This document shows, piece after piece, positions 29,805 to 41,700 of a stretch of 64,000 bases of DNA (the stretch's first letter is position 1; every line of letters begins with the position of its first letter). A program made the translations under genes and the position numbers. The notes beneath the pieces are model-generated. The model was not told where the DNA came from and did no database searches. It saw nothing but the letters and a program-made list of their open reading frames with translations. The DNA is from an uncultured Flavobacteriaceae bacterium (GTDB lineage: Bacteria; Bacteroidota; Bacteroidia; Flavobacteriales; Flavobacteriaceae): assembly GCA_947494205.1 (NCBI GenBank), contig CANLUH010000001.1, positions 310,001 to 374,000 of the forward strand, in the 5' to 3' direction.

Positions 29805-31226
29805 TTATATGGTTGTTAAATAATTAATAACGGTTAACGAAGGAAAAAAGAAATATTCTCCTCCTTTTATAGCTACAAAACGTTTCCAGTTGTCTATATA
29901 TTGATTTACTGGCTCTGCTTGTATAGTAAATTGTCCTTTATCGTTATTTGGATTTCCTTCTGGCGGCACTCCTATAATAACATCTATATCATTACTTAAA
30001 TGTGTTGGCTGATTATCGTTAGACCATGCATGTTGTATAAACTCAAATTGTAATTCTAAATTTGTATTAAAGCATATAAAACATAATCCTATTTCTGGTT
30101 TATCACTTTCATTCGTTGCTGGTATTTCGTAATTTCTACCGCGTCTTATAATACGATGTCTTCGGGTTACTTTTAAGGATTGTTTTTTGTCGTACCATCT
30201 AAAGGTATCTCTGGGATTGTTTCGTCGTAAATGCGATCCGAAAGGACATTTTAAACCGTCGGGATCTGTATCTGCATATCCGAAATCGTCATTATTGAAA
30301 TCGCCTTCTGGCTGTTTATCTGGATATTTTACTAACGAAGCGCCGTTAGGCCAGCGCCCTATACATTTGGCTGCCAATTTCACTTTTGCTTCTTCATTAC
30401 TTGTTCCATCTTCATTTTTAGTATTATCATCCATAAAATCCCAAAACTCGTCTACAAACTGCTCCATTTGTCTAAACACCATAAATGTCCCATTATGTCC
30501 CAAATCTTTTTTACCAGAACCAGCCGCATCATTTTTAAGTAAACTAGTATCACCTTGATTTATTTCTAACAATGGAGAGAAAGGGTATTGATCGTGTTCA
30601 TTTTTATAGCCCATTAAAAACTCTCCTGTTTTAATTAAATCTATCTCAGGACTTGGCCTACCACTACCTTGAATAACAGGTTCGGAAATACCATCATGAA
30701 AACCAAAAGGTTCTTTATTATCTTTTCTTAAATGGGCCGTTATTTCTTTAGTTATTTTTAATCCGCCTGAAGTTTCTATGCGTTGTCGCTCTTCTTCTAA
30801 AAAGGTTGTTAAGGCAGGTTTATCTTTAGCATGAAAAATCAAGGTCATGTGCAAGGTATCATCATTTGCTCCCCAACGCCAATTACTTGGTGCATTCTCT
30901 CCATAATCGCCTAAAATTCTACTTCTATCGTCTGTAACGACACCTTCTCTAAAAGGTACAGGAAAGCTTTCTAAATTTTTATCATCTAATCCTATTGCAC
31001 TTAAACCTTTTGGTGTAAATGCCAAATGCAATGTTTTTTCTGCTTGAATAGTTACATCTCCCGAATCTATTAAAGGAAAAATGTCTTTAATCCATGCTTT
31101 AGCTTTTGTTGCATCTGTTACTTGTAGCAGAAAATAGGCTGTTTCGTAAAGCTTCCCATAACCACGAGTCACCATACCTTGAATATCTTTTAAATCTAAT
31201 GTTTGCGGATTGCTAATTATTGCCAT
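29805..31226 (-). CDS. DyP-type heme peroxidase
   Basis: A 473-residue dye-decolourising peroxidase, which uses heme and hydrogen peroxide to oxidise organic substrates. The GxxDG signature is present (GFHDG, 175-179, with the distal catalytic Asp178), as is the proximal heme-ligand region CPFGSHLRRNNPRD with His332 and an Arg after it. The C-terminal half also has the usual GLCFICFNTNLELQFEFIQ strand. The length is that of larger DyP members. There is no signal peptide and no encapsulin gene nearby. It lies 24 bp after the two-repeat membrane protein gene and 6 bp before the patatin gene, so the three are co-transcribed. Enzyme family certain; substrate unknown. Confidence 0.93.
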   Translation of the reverse strand: MAIISNPQTLDLKDIQGMVTRGYGKLYETAYFLLQVTDATKAKAWIKDIFPLIDSGDVTIQAEKTLHLAFTPKGLSAIGLDDKNLESFPVPFREGVVTDDRSRILGDYGENAPSNWRWGANDDTLHMTLIFHAKDKPALTTFLEEERQRIETSGGLKITKEITAHLRKDNKEPFGFHDGISEPVIQGSGRPSPEIDLIKTGEFLMGYKNEHDQYPFSPLLEINQGDTSLLKNDAAGSGKKDLGHNGTFMVFRQMEQFVDEFWDFMDDNTKNEDGTSNEEAKVKLAAKCIGRWPNGASLVKYPDKQPEGDFNNDDFGYADTDPDGLKCPFGSHLRRNNPRDTFRWYDKKQSLKVTRRHRIIRRGRNYEIPATNESDKPEIGLCFICFNTNLELQFEFIQHAWSNDNQPTHLSNDIDVIIGVPPEGNPNNDKGQFTIQAEPVNQYIDNWKRFVAIKGGEYFFFPSLTVINYLTTI

Positions 31227-31250
31227 TTGTAATGTGTCTTTTAGTTATCG

Positions 31251-32495
31251 TTATATTCTACTTAGCATCGTTTTTATCTCTTGATCATTTAATTCTCCAG
31301 AGTTAAACAGTTCTACTCTTAATTTAGACTTGTCCACTATTTGCTGTAATCCATACCAAGGATACGCAGAATACCATATAGGTGTAGGCACTTGTGTTTT
31401 ACGTCCCCATCCCATAAATTCTAACACTTTATACGATCCTCCTCCAAACATAAAGAATGTTCTAGGATAACCTTTAGCGGCTCCATAAATAGCATTTAAG
31501 CCCCAACCATTATTATCTACAAAGTCTCCTAAATATTCATCGAAACTACCATCAAAATTACTAAAGAATACAAAACGGTCCCCACCGTCTATTAATACCC
31601 AACGTGCAAAATGGATTGTTGGGGTTCCCATAAGTTGTCCTTCTACAAACCAAGAACGTGCAGCATAACTTGTTGCCCATAAAATAAGTTTTAAACCTAG
31701 TTTTCTCAATCCGCCTTTGGTTTCAAATACTTGAGATAATTGATTTTGATATATAATATCTTCTTTCGATTTTAATTCAGCTAATCGTTCTAATGGTATT
31801 TGATTTTGAGTTATTCCAAATGGCTTGGCTTGTAATTCGTAGAAAAAATGAATTAGTATTATAAAAACGATTAATAAAGGTGATATTGCCAATAATACTA
31901 ATGCTAACACTAGTATTTTTAAGTAATTCTTTTTAGGTAATTGATACTGCTCTCTTGCCCAATCCCATTTAGAATCTTTAGCTAAAAATGTTTTTATTGC
32001 TGTGTAAGCTTCTTTTCTACTGCTCCATGCTTTACCATTATCTCTCACATAATCTCTAACTGCGTTATGCAATTCGGCTTCCTTATGTACTTGTTGCACA
32101 GTTCTATTGGGTGCGCCGACATAAAACCCTGGTGTTTTTATAACATGTTGTTTTAAATAGGCTAATCTACTTGTAGCGTCTCTTAATGCTTCGGCTGGAT
32201 AATTTTCGCAGTGGGCAAAAATTAAATCTAATCCGTAGGATAATGTGCTTACTAAATCTTTAAGATGTTGCGTTTCATCTCCATCTATATTTGCTGCATA
32301 TATTAAACTTGCAGAAAACTTTTCGTTTTTAGGAGCTATTATCCACCTTGCAAAATGTACCGAGGGTATTTTCTCGAAAGCAAAAAAACTACCTTCTTTA
32401 GAAGGATTCCCTCCTGTGTTTAATAATGTTGTAATAGCATCTACTTGACTGGGGATAATAGGGATTTGTAGCGATACTGCGTTTTGCACTGTCAT
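31251..32495 (-). CDS. Two-repeat protein with central membrane segment, DyP operon
   Basis: A 414-residue protein built from two related halves. The first has SVHFARWIIAPKNEKFSASL and IYAANIDGDETQHLKDLV near residues 45-85. The second has TIHFARWVLIDGGDRFVFFS and NFDGSFDEYLGDFV near 292-330. Each half is followed by a YPAE or YPRTF element. The HFARW...D..LxxxxNxDG pattern suggests an internally duplicated alpha/beta (ferredoxin-like) fold, which I connect only loosely with peroxidase-associated proteins. Two hydrophobic stretches (YLKILVLALVLLAISPLLIV and onward, about residues 190-220) lie between the halves and would anchor it in the membrane. It is the first gene of the DyP/patatin operon, after two terminators. 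Function unknown. Confidence 0.6.
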   Translation of the reverse strand: MTVQNAVSLQIPIIPSQVDAITTLLNTGGNPSKEGSFFAFEKIPSVHFARWIIAPKNEKFSASLIYAANIDGDETQHLKDLVSTLSYGLDLIFAHCENYPAEALRDATSRLAYLKQHVIKTPGFYVGAPNRTVQQVHKEAELHNAVRDYVRDNGKAWSSRKEAYTAIKTFLAKDSKWDWAREQYQLPKKNYLKILVLALVLLAISPLLIVFIILIHFFYELQAKPFGITQNQIPLERLAELKSKEDIIYQNQLSQVFETKGGLRKLGLKLILWATSYAARSWFVEGQLMGTPTIHFARWVLIDGGDRFVFFSNFDGSFDEYLGDFVDNNGWGLNAIYGAAKGYPRTFFMFGGGSYKVLEFMGWGRKTQVPTPIWYSAYPWYGLQQIVDKSKLRVELFNSGELNDQEIKTMLSRI

Positions 32496-32557
32496 ATCAT
32501 CTGCTTTTAGGGTTAGTTGTTAGGGTTTCTAAGTTAGCATGAGTACACTAATATATA

Positions 32558-32603
32558 AAAAAAGAAGGCTCTATTAACATTCGTAATTAGAGTCTTCTTT
32601 TTT
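32558..32603. terminator. Bidirectional hairpin with A and T tracts
   Basis: A 16-bp stem with one G.T pair (32558-32573 with 32588-32603) has an A tract on one side and a T tract on the other, so it could end transcripts on either strand. It lies upstream of the gene starting at 32495. Confidence 0.7.
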
Positions 32604-32620
32604 ATACTGGTGATTTAATA

Positions 32621-32665
32621 CTAAAAAAGCAACTTATAAAACGTTTAACTTTTATAAGTTGCTTT
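32621..32665 (-). terminator. Rho-independent terminator after the giant LysM gene
   Basis: A 16-bp perfect stem (32626-32641 with 32650-32665), an 8-nt loop and a six-base T run on the minus strand. It lies about 45 bp past the stop codon at 32710 and separates the giant-protein operon from the DyP operon. Confidence 0.88.
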
Positions 32666-32709
32666 AGACATAAAGTTGTTTTAATCTGTATTAAAATTAA
32701 ACATTCTTT

Positions 32710-35700
32710 TTACAAATTCTCAATGTTTGTGTAAGGCAACACTAAGTCTGACAATTGAATTAATGGTAATTGCGTTTCACTTAGTGCTGAGAATACAGAT
32801 AAATCGAACTTAAGATATGCTTCTGTGGTTACTGGTTTCATCTGTGCATACCAACGTTCTATCGCTGATGCCATTTGACATATAAACGGTGTATCGCTTG
32901 TAATACTGTCTGGACATCCACCATCTGGTATTGTATAATCACTTGGTATTTGCATAGCAAAAGGTGTATACAATAGAACTGGTAATAAAATTGGAGGCAA
33001 TGTACTTCCTTCTTTTAAAGTATAGTTCCAAGATGCGCTTATTTTTATAGTTTGTTCTTTTAATTCATCTGCTGTAAAAAAGGTTTTAAAGAATGTTGCT
33101 AAATGTTGGTTTAATGGCGCCTTAGTTCCTGCTTGATTTTCTATTGTCGAAATATCTATTGCTTTATCATAACTAAGCAATGGTATTAATTTATTGGAGA
33201 ACTTAACCAATGGTGTTCGGTAAATAAATTCCTTATTTGTAGGGTTATCTTCAACTAAATTCTCATTTCTTATAACCGCTATACCTGCCCATGCATGTTG
33301 AAATTGTAATACATTAAGTCCTTGTACATTTACCGTTCTATTAGGTATTTCGAAAGAACATGGATAGCCTAAATAGCCAGTAATTTTACCGTCTTTGTCT
33401 TCTGTAGCATACCAATACGAGTTTTTAATAACTACGCCATTCTCGTCTGTAGCGTCTTTTCTAATATAGTTTTCTATAGATACTACTGGCACATGTGGTA
33501 AAGCTGCTTCTTGAACAATTTCATTATTCATAAACAACTCTCTATCCAATTCTGTTAAACCTTCTGGTGGCACAATAGTGACTACTAATCGTTTACAGTC
33601 TTCATCGTTTTCACAAGGACACGTTGTTGTAAAGTGAGGATCTTCTTTTTGTTGAATAATAAAATCGTAAGCTCTTGTTGTTGGACTCGTGCTCGTTGTT
33701 AAAAAGTTTGCATTGGCTTTATATTGCTCTCTAGCTATTGCAAAATTATTTATTATCTGTACCAGAGCTTGCATAGCGAAGTATGCATTGTTTAAATTAG
33801 GATCATCACTACTTGAATCTGGAGAAATTTCGACTAGATATTTATTTAAATCGTTTAAAACTTGAGGCCAAACACTTATCATTTGTGCCATATCATTAAA
33901 TAAATTTCTATTTGGAATAGCTAATCTACTCTGCGCTAAATCGTCCGCTTTTATTGTATTAAACTCAATGTCTGAATAAATCTGATCTTGTGCTGCTTGA
34001 TCTTCAGAATAGGTATAATTATAATTCCATTCGGACGCTTTTTCTATTTGTTCTTTTGTTGTATCTCCTACTGTAGAAACCGCTAATCCTTCTTGTTTGT
34101 TTAAGGTTGGTGGTGTTGGGTAATTTCTTAACACCACAGGTATTTCTACATTTCCTAAGGATTGTATTAATGGTGATTCGTCTATTCCTCTTTCATTTAA
34201 ACTTGCAATATTTGCTGGAATAATAAAGGTTAACCATTGAGATGCTTGATAGCCTTCTACATTAGGCACATTTTCTATATCGTATTCTATATGGGTTATT
34301 TGATAATCCATATTTAAAGAGACTGTTGAGAACTCTTTAGCATCTTTAGTAGAGAATATAAATGATAAATCTGATGACGCCTTCTCATCCTCAAAATTCA
34401 ATTGAATTTTCGCATTCGAAATCGCGTATAATTTACTGTCTTCTTCACTTTCATTTACAATAGTTGGTGTACCATATAACCTTGGCGCTATTTGCTCTTC
34501 ATTATCTTTAGCTATACCAGATTCTGCCGTTACTTCCATTTGTACAACAGCATTAATTGAATAGGCATTTCCTAATTCCATTAATAGTTGCTGCTTAAAT
34601 TTCTCTTGAGCACTTGCTAATTGATCTCCGTTTATTTGAGGTGCTGTTAATACTGGTGCAACTGTTTTAGAAATAACCTCAGCTAATTTACTTTTAGATT
34701 TTGTAATGGCTTCTAAAAATGATTTCGCATCTATATTTTCCTTTGCTAAGAATGCTTGCTCTTCTGCTATTTTTAACTGATCTACTAAAAACGCAGGCAC
34801 TGCAAAGTTAGACCCTAAGAAAATATCTATAGCTTCTAAACATTGCTTCCCCCATAAGTCTAAATCGATTCCTGTAAAGTTTTTAACGCTACCTCCTTCA
34901 CAATTTAAAGGCGCTCCTGTAACATAACTACATAACGGCACATCTTTTTTAGATTCTAAACTGGTAGCAATCGGTGTTGGTGCATAAAATGATGCATTTA
35001 AAAGGCTGTAAGTATAAATTTGTATTTGATATGTTGTAAACTCTTCTGCTGTTAATACGTCTTTTAAAGCAATATTAAATGCTTCTTGGCTAGAATATAC
35101 TGTTCCTACAAGTGTTTCTAATTTATCTGTTACTGTTTTTGGTACTTTAGAACTTGTAAGACTTGTTATTGAGGTTTCAGTCAATTCATAAGAATCGGCT
35201 GGAGCGACATCCCAATAAATACCATTACCAGATTTTAATCCCATTCTAACCACGTAAACCACTTGATTTTTCTTACTTCCTGCTACAGCTTCATTAACAC
35301 CTGTTGCTACTTTTAAAATGTATTCGTTAGCACTATAAAACGTTTCTTCAAAATTAATAGCAAAAGCCGTTAAAGTATGTTCTTGTACTACATCTCCGGC
35401 ATCGTTTTCTATATCACCAGTTGGTACTTGCGTGTTAGGTTGCACAACGGTTAGCGCTTTGGTTACCGAAGGACTATCTTTAAAGTCATTATTTACAAAC
35501 GATAAGTCTCTATATAAATCTAGATTAACTGTTAATTCTAAAATAGAATTTGTTGCTAAATCACTAGTTTCTATGGTTTGCGTTAGCGGTTGCATTCTTG
35601 GTACTGCAGGTATTGTCTTGCAATTGGCAATGGCATATAAATAAGAGTAAATGTCTTTTACAAATGCATTTAAGGCATCTAATCCTAATGTGTTTTTAAC

Positions 35701-38700
35701 ACCTGGAATTAGAGATGAACTTAAAATCATGTCAAGCGTATTTTTCCCTGTTACTGGGCTTAACTGATTTATTTGATAATATATAGTAGTATATATGGTT
35801 AAATCGTGAATAGCATTACGTTGCCATTCGCCCATATTAGCTGTATCCTTAATATCTGTAACGCAAGCACTCCCATCTGTATTTTCATATCGTGTTGTAT
35901 TGAAAGAGAAATCTACCGACAGCTCTGGAATATCATTTTTATTTAAACCAAAGTTATACGTTAAAAATACACTTGGCCATTGCGAGAATCCTTTTAACTC
36001 GTCCATATATCCTACTTGTATTGGTGGGTTATTTAATGGTGAATTAACATCTAAAGCTGGATCAGTAAATGGTGTTACGGTTTGGTTTCCGTAGTAATCT
36101 ACCCAATCAAAATGCACTTGAACGGTATTACCGATACCGCGATAAGGATTATCTTCTGCTTGAGGATAATTAGTAGGGTATTCCATTTTTGGATTCTCTA
36201 CTGCAAATTTTGCCACTGGAATTACTTGATTGTATTTCCAAATACCATCTTCTGTTGTTTCTTCTTTATCTAGTATTTCGTCTTGACTCTGTGAATTTGC
36301 TGGTCCAGCAGGTAAGCCTACAATACTTTCGTAAAAGTAGTTATTTTTCACCACTTGATAATTTAGTAAATTATAGAGGTTGTTTAAATAACTCTCGGAA
36401 GATTCTGCTGTTGTATCTGGGTTTGTTCTTTGTAACTCGAAACCTGCATCCCCTTGATTTACAGACGCTATTTTATTTACTATTTGGTCTACAATTTTAA
36501 ATTGTGTACCGCTTGTAAATACAGCATCATTCATTATAATCACAGACAGTGTATCTACATCTATAAAGTAATAATCTGCAATACTTTTAAATGTGTTTCC
36601 TGGTGTTCCAGTTGCTGTTGAAATTGTATAGGTAACCTCTGGGATATTTATTAATTGCCATAATGGTAAATTATCCCAACTAGTAATCTCTTTGTTACTG
36701 TTTTTAATAGCGTCTTCTGTTACATCATAATAATTAGCTATGGCCGTTAATGTGTTTGTTGGCGTACTTTCCGGCAAACCAACTTCGTACACTAAATTAG
36801 TTAATACAATAGGTTTTGCGGCTGTATTTAATGCTACAGTCGTTTCATTAAGTATTGCTAATTCGCTTATTAAAATATTGTATTGTACTGCAATTGTTGC
36901 TAAAGTTTCTTTATCGTTTTGTGTTGTATATGTAATATTATCTTGTGCTTTAGATTCTGCATAAACTATAGAACCATTAGTATCTATCTGATCACCAGTA
37001 ACAGCACAATTCATATAATCTTTTAATACATTATTAAAATTACTGCTATAGTTAACATAAAGACTAATTGTTCCATTGCCTGAGGTATCGAAAATAGAAT
37101 CTGGGAAACCAGAGGCACTAGCTATTTCATCATACAATAAATAGTATCCTCCTGAGCGTGTAATACTACATTCCCATAATAACTTAACGAAATCGTATAA
37201 GGTATTTAATACACCGTTTGGTTTTACAGGGTCTGCTGTTCTTGCTAAAAATAATGCACTGCTTTGTTGCGGATTTGTCTCGGTAGATAAATTAGATTGT
37301 ACTATAAATGTTTTCATATTTATATTACCAACCGATACTACGCCGTCTTCTCCTTCATATAACCATTGTATATCTTCTATAATTCCTTGATTATTATTTA
37401 CTGAATTTGGATCTAATTGTTTTAGTAAACGTTCTAATATCTGTGTTCCTGCTTCATCTGCTCCAATCAATTCGTAAGTAAACGCATCTGTTCCTGGTGC
37501 TTTATCTTCTGCTTGTTTCTTTATGTCTATACTTAGCATTGTAGCCCAACCATAATAGCTAGACTTTTTATAGTCCATAACACCTTGTTTACTATTGTAG
37601 GTTCCAATTTCTATATCGAATGCAGAACCTGCTGCTTTTGGCAATGCTACTTGTTGTAATAAACTAGATGGGAATTCCCATATTAAGGCAGAGATAGCTG
37701 TTTGGTCTCCTAAATTGCCATAAGGTAATGTTGTTTCTCCAGACGAATTCCATTTGGTCATCGTTTTAAAAGAATATTGCATTGGCGCCAATTCGTATGG
37801 TCTAATTGGTTTTAGAGATAAAATATCTGGAATAATACCCGAATCTTGAGCATAATCTAACACCGTTGTTATCTGCGAAACATCTTCCGCAGTTAACTGT
37901 AAAGGCAATGTTGCAGGCTTCATGTTACCATCATCATCTTTTTCTGGTTTTGCACCATCGAATTCTAACCAATCTAATGTGCTATTTTCTAAATTAATAA
38001 TAAAGTCTGTAGTAACAGTTTCTGGTAGTTCAAATTGCTGTCCTGTTAAACGATATAATGCACAATTATCTCCTGTACAAGGCGATTTAGCATCTAATGT
38101 TAATCCTGGCAAATTAGTTGGCAAGCGCATACCGTGTAATTGGTATCTAGATGCCATTCCTGATAATTGTGTATAGGATTGATTGGTATCAAAATAATGC
38201 AATATACTTTGTACATCTAAGCATTTTAAATCTGGAATGTTTACAGAAGCGTAGTCTCCAACGGCATAATATAAATTATCTATATTTTGATTCGCATAAT
38301 TGGTTCCTAAAATGGCTGGTGTTGTATTATATTTTTTAGCAATACTACCTAATGTTTCTGCATCTGCTACGTCTGTAAAAGTAGCTGTTGTATGCACAAA
38401 AGGTTGAATTAACAACGTTCCTAAAGGCTGTACTTGTAATGCTTGAAAAGCAGAATCACTAGCTAAGTCGTTTACTGTAACTGTGCTTCCTGTACTTTTT
38501 GTTAAATTAGCAGCGATACTACTTACTGTATCCCCAGGTACAATGGTATACGTTGTCTCTTTATATTTGAAGGTATCTCCAGAAATAAATAAGCCCGGTA
38601 CTATTTGATTTTGAATGAATAAATCTTCTACAGAAATTCCATTGTATATTGTTGTTGAAACTGAAGTAAAGGTATCTTCATTTTGAGCCACATAATTAGC

Positions 38701-41700
38701 TGCTGCGATTATTAAAGTAGCATCTGCTGTTAATATAGTTTCACGTTGAAAGATTTTACTTGCTGCTAAATCTGATACAGTTGTCTCTAATCCTGTTGCG
38801 ATATCTGTTATAGTGTCTCCTGCTTTAACGTCGTATGTTTTCTCGTCAAAGGTTATCGTTTGCTCAGCTGCAACAATATTTGGCACGGCATCATTTTGCA
38901 CAATTAAAAGGTCTGTATATAGTGCGTAAGTAGCACTTATAGATTTAAACGTATCGCCTTCTAATATTTCATATAATACGCCTGTAATTTCAACAGGAAG
39001 GTTTCCATTTAAAGGGTGTGTATCGTTAGATTTTGCAATGGAAGATGCAGAAACAGTATTCCTTACTTTTTCTGTAGCTATTGCATCTGCCCAATTTACC
39101 ATTTTTAATAAACTGTTACCATTGGTAAGCGGGTAAGTATAGTTCTTTAAAGCATCGCCTGCATAGCCTATAAGTTGTTTACCTATTAAAATAAAGTAAT
39201 CTTCAAACACAAAAGTAGATAATGAATGTTCTATTGGTTCGGCCATTTTTCTTGCCATTCCATCATTATTATTTTCTTCCGCTACTTTAACTTCTAGTGC
39301 TGCAAACCATTGTTTAACTTCAGACAAATAAGCATCTGTTGCCATATTATAAGTACTAAATTCTAAATCTACATTAGCATCTGGCACCGATAATCCTAAA
39401 TCGAAAAGCATTGGAAAAACCGCAGCTGTTCCTATTTGATCTTCACTTTTTAAATTCTGAATATTTACAGCTTTAAATGTCGTTTTAAGAAAATTGACTA
39501 ACTTATTTGGATCTATTGGTAATGGATTATCTACATTAGATAAAAACGCATATAACTCGTCTAAATTTTCTTGAGAAACGGCTGTACTATCTGCTTCTAA
39601 TCTTGTTGCATCGGTTCCAGTTTCATCTATATAATTCTGAATTAACCATCTAAAGAAATCCTGACTTAAATATTGAAATGACGTTACTGGTTCGTCTGTT
39701 TTTTCTGGATTCGGCGCATCTATCCATAAGCTTGTTACGTATTGTGCAGATTGATCTTTAAGATTTCCGTTTTCTGGTCCAGCAACTGTTAAATGTGGTA
39801 TTAAATAAATATTTAGTGTTGGTTGTTCTTCATCTGTTGTTGCAACTAAATTACTGTTATAATGCATTACTTTTTGTGGCATTATAAGACGTTCTGTCAT
39901 TGCTGCTACTCTTGCCGCTCCTGTATTTAATAAATCTCTATTCCATGGTGCATTAGCTGTATTATCTGTACCAATGGTTAAGTCTGTTTGTATTTTTGCT
40001 TTAAAGCTAAAGTTTATTTTAATAGAGAATAATCCTAAATTTAGTTTAGCAGTTACTTTTACATCTACAGTAGCAACTATAGCTAAAGGCATTTTGTTAT
40101 AAGCTTCTAATGTGGCTTGCGCATACACTTTTACAGTAATATTTACACTTGCCGAAATAATACCAAAATCTAGAGATCCGTAAAGAATACCTATAATCCC
40201 AAAAGTACCTTGTAACCAGTAATAATAAGAAGTTTCTACTTCTGTACTATTATTTTCTTGTAATTGTCCTTGGTATGGATGATAGGTTGCTATAACGCCT
40301 TCAAGAATACCAAAAACAGTAATGCTAAATCCAGCTTTTAATACACCGTAATTAACACTATAGCCTACGCCTACTTGCATACCAATTCCGAAGACAATTA
40401 CAGGATTAAAATCACCATAACTTGTTTTTGGTACTTGTGTACTTGTTACACCACTTAATTTTCCTATGTAAAACCCTCCTGAGCCCATTGCTGGTATCCC
40501 CGGAGGCACAATAGCTTGTACTGAAAATGATCTAGAAAAATCCATATTATAAGGGAACCCAATATCTACTTTAAAGTCTCCATTCGTGTAAATTTCTACA
40601 CCAATAGATGGTAATGTAATATTTACGGCTCCAAATTGTAAATAACGTAAGGCGTCTGGTAAGGTTAATTCCATTTGGTATACACCTACAGCATCTGAAA
40701 TCTTTTTATACATGATTTCAAAATCCAACCCTGCTAACACTTTAGCTTTGTCACCAGCCATGGCTATTCTAAGTCCATATAAATTTGGATCATTAAAAAC
40801 GACTTGCATTTCTAAAGTCCAAATTGGTTTCTCTTTTGTCCCAACATTTAAAATCCCAAAATCTGAAGCAACTAACCAATTCGAGTTCTCATCGAAAGAT
40901 AATAAGTCGGAACCTGTTATAGGAATAACACCTTCTTTTGGTTCTTGAAATGCTTTGATCATTTGATCGGTAACTTCCTTTATAGATTGGTACTTATCTA
41001 TATCTTTTAAAGCAATATGTTGCCCTAATGCCAGTAATCGAAGTTCGAAATATTGACTGCCTTGCCCTGGCACTTCTGGCATTTTCTCTATATCTTGTCC
41101 TTCGCCACCGCCTAATAATTTACTATCTTTAATAGCAGGTACAGGCGAGCTTCCGTCGAACGAAATTTGTACACCATCTGAATTTTTAGTTAGCTTAATA
41201 CCATCTATTGTAATAAAAATAAGGTTAAGACTTTTTGGTAATTTATACTCTACTGTAACATCTTTATTTTTTAGGTTATATGTTACTTTAAAGCCATCTA
41301 AACTTATTTTATTTAATACATCCCATGGTGCATCTAATTCGAAATCTGGTTTAAACAGCATTCTCATAAACGCTGTTATTAAGGAACCTACACTCCAGTT
41401 CTTTATTTCGAAAATAATAGTACTACTTTCTCCAGACACGTCATATTTAGCAATAAAACCTTCCCACTCAATCATTAATAATTGATCGGTGCCTTCAAAG
41501 TTGTATCCTATATCTACTTGCGCATTAAAGTATTCTAAAAGTATGCTTCCTTTTACACCTCCTGAATATTGCTTATCGGTAGCTGCTGCTGCATTGTATT
41601 TAAGTGCTAAATCGGCGCTAATATCTATTTTTTGTTCAATGATTGGAAATGTAAAATTCCATTCAAGGCTGGTTTTAACTTCATAAGAGCCTTTTTTATC

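Noticed and set aside
29805-31226. An encapsulin-packaged DyP peroxidase
   Set aside because: No encapsulin gene is in the window, and I see no typical C-terminal loading peptide.
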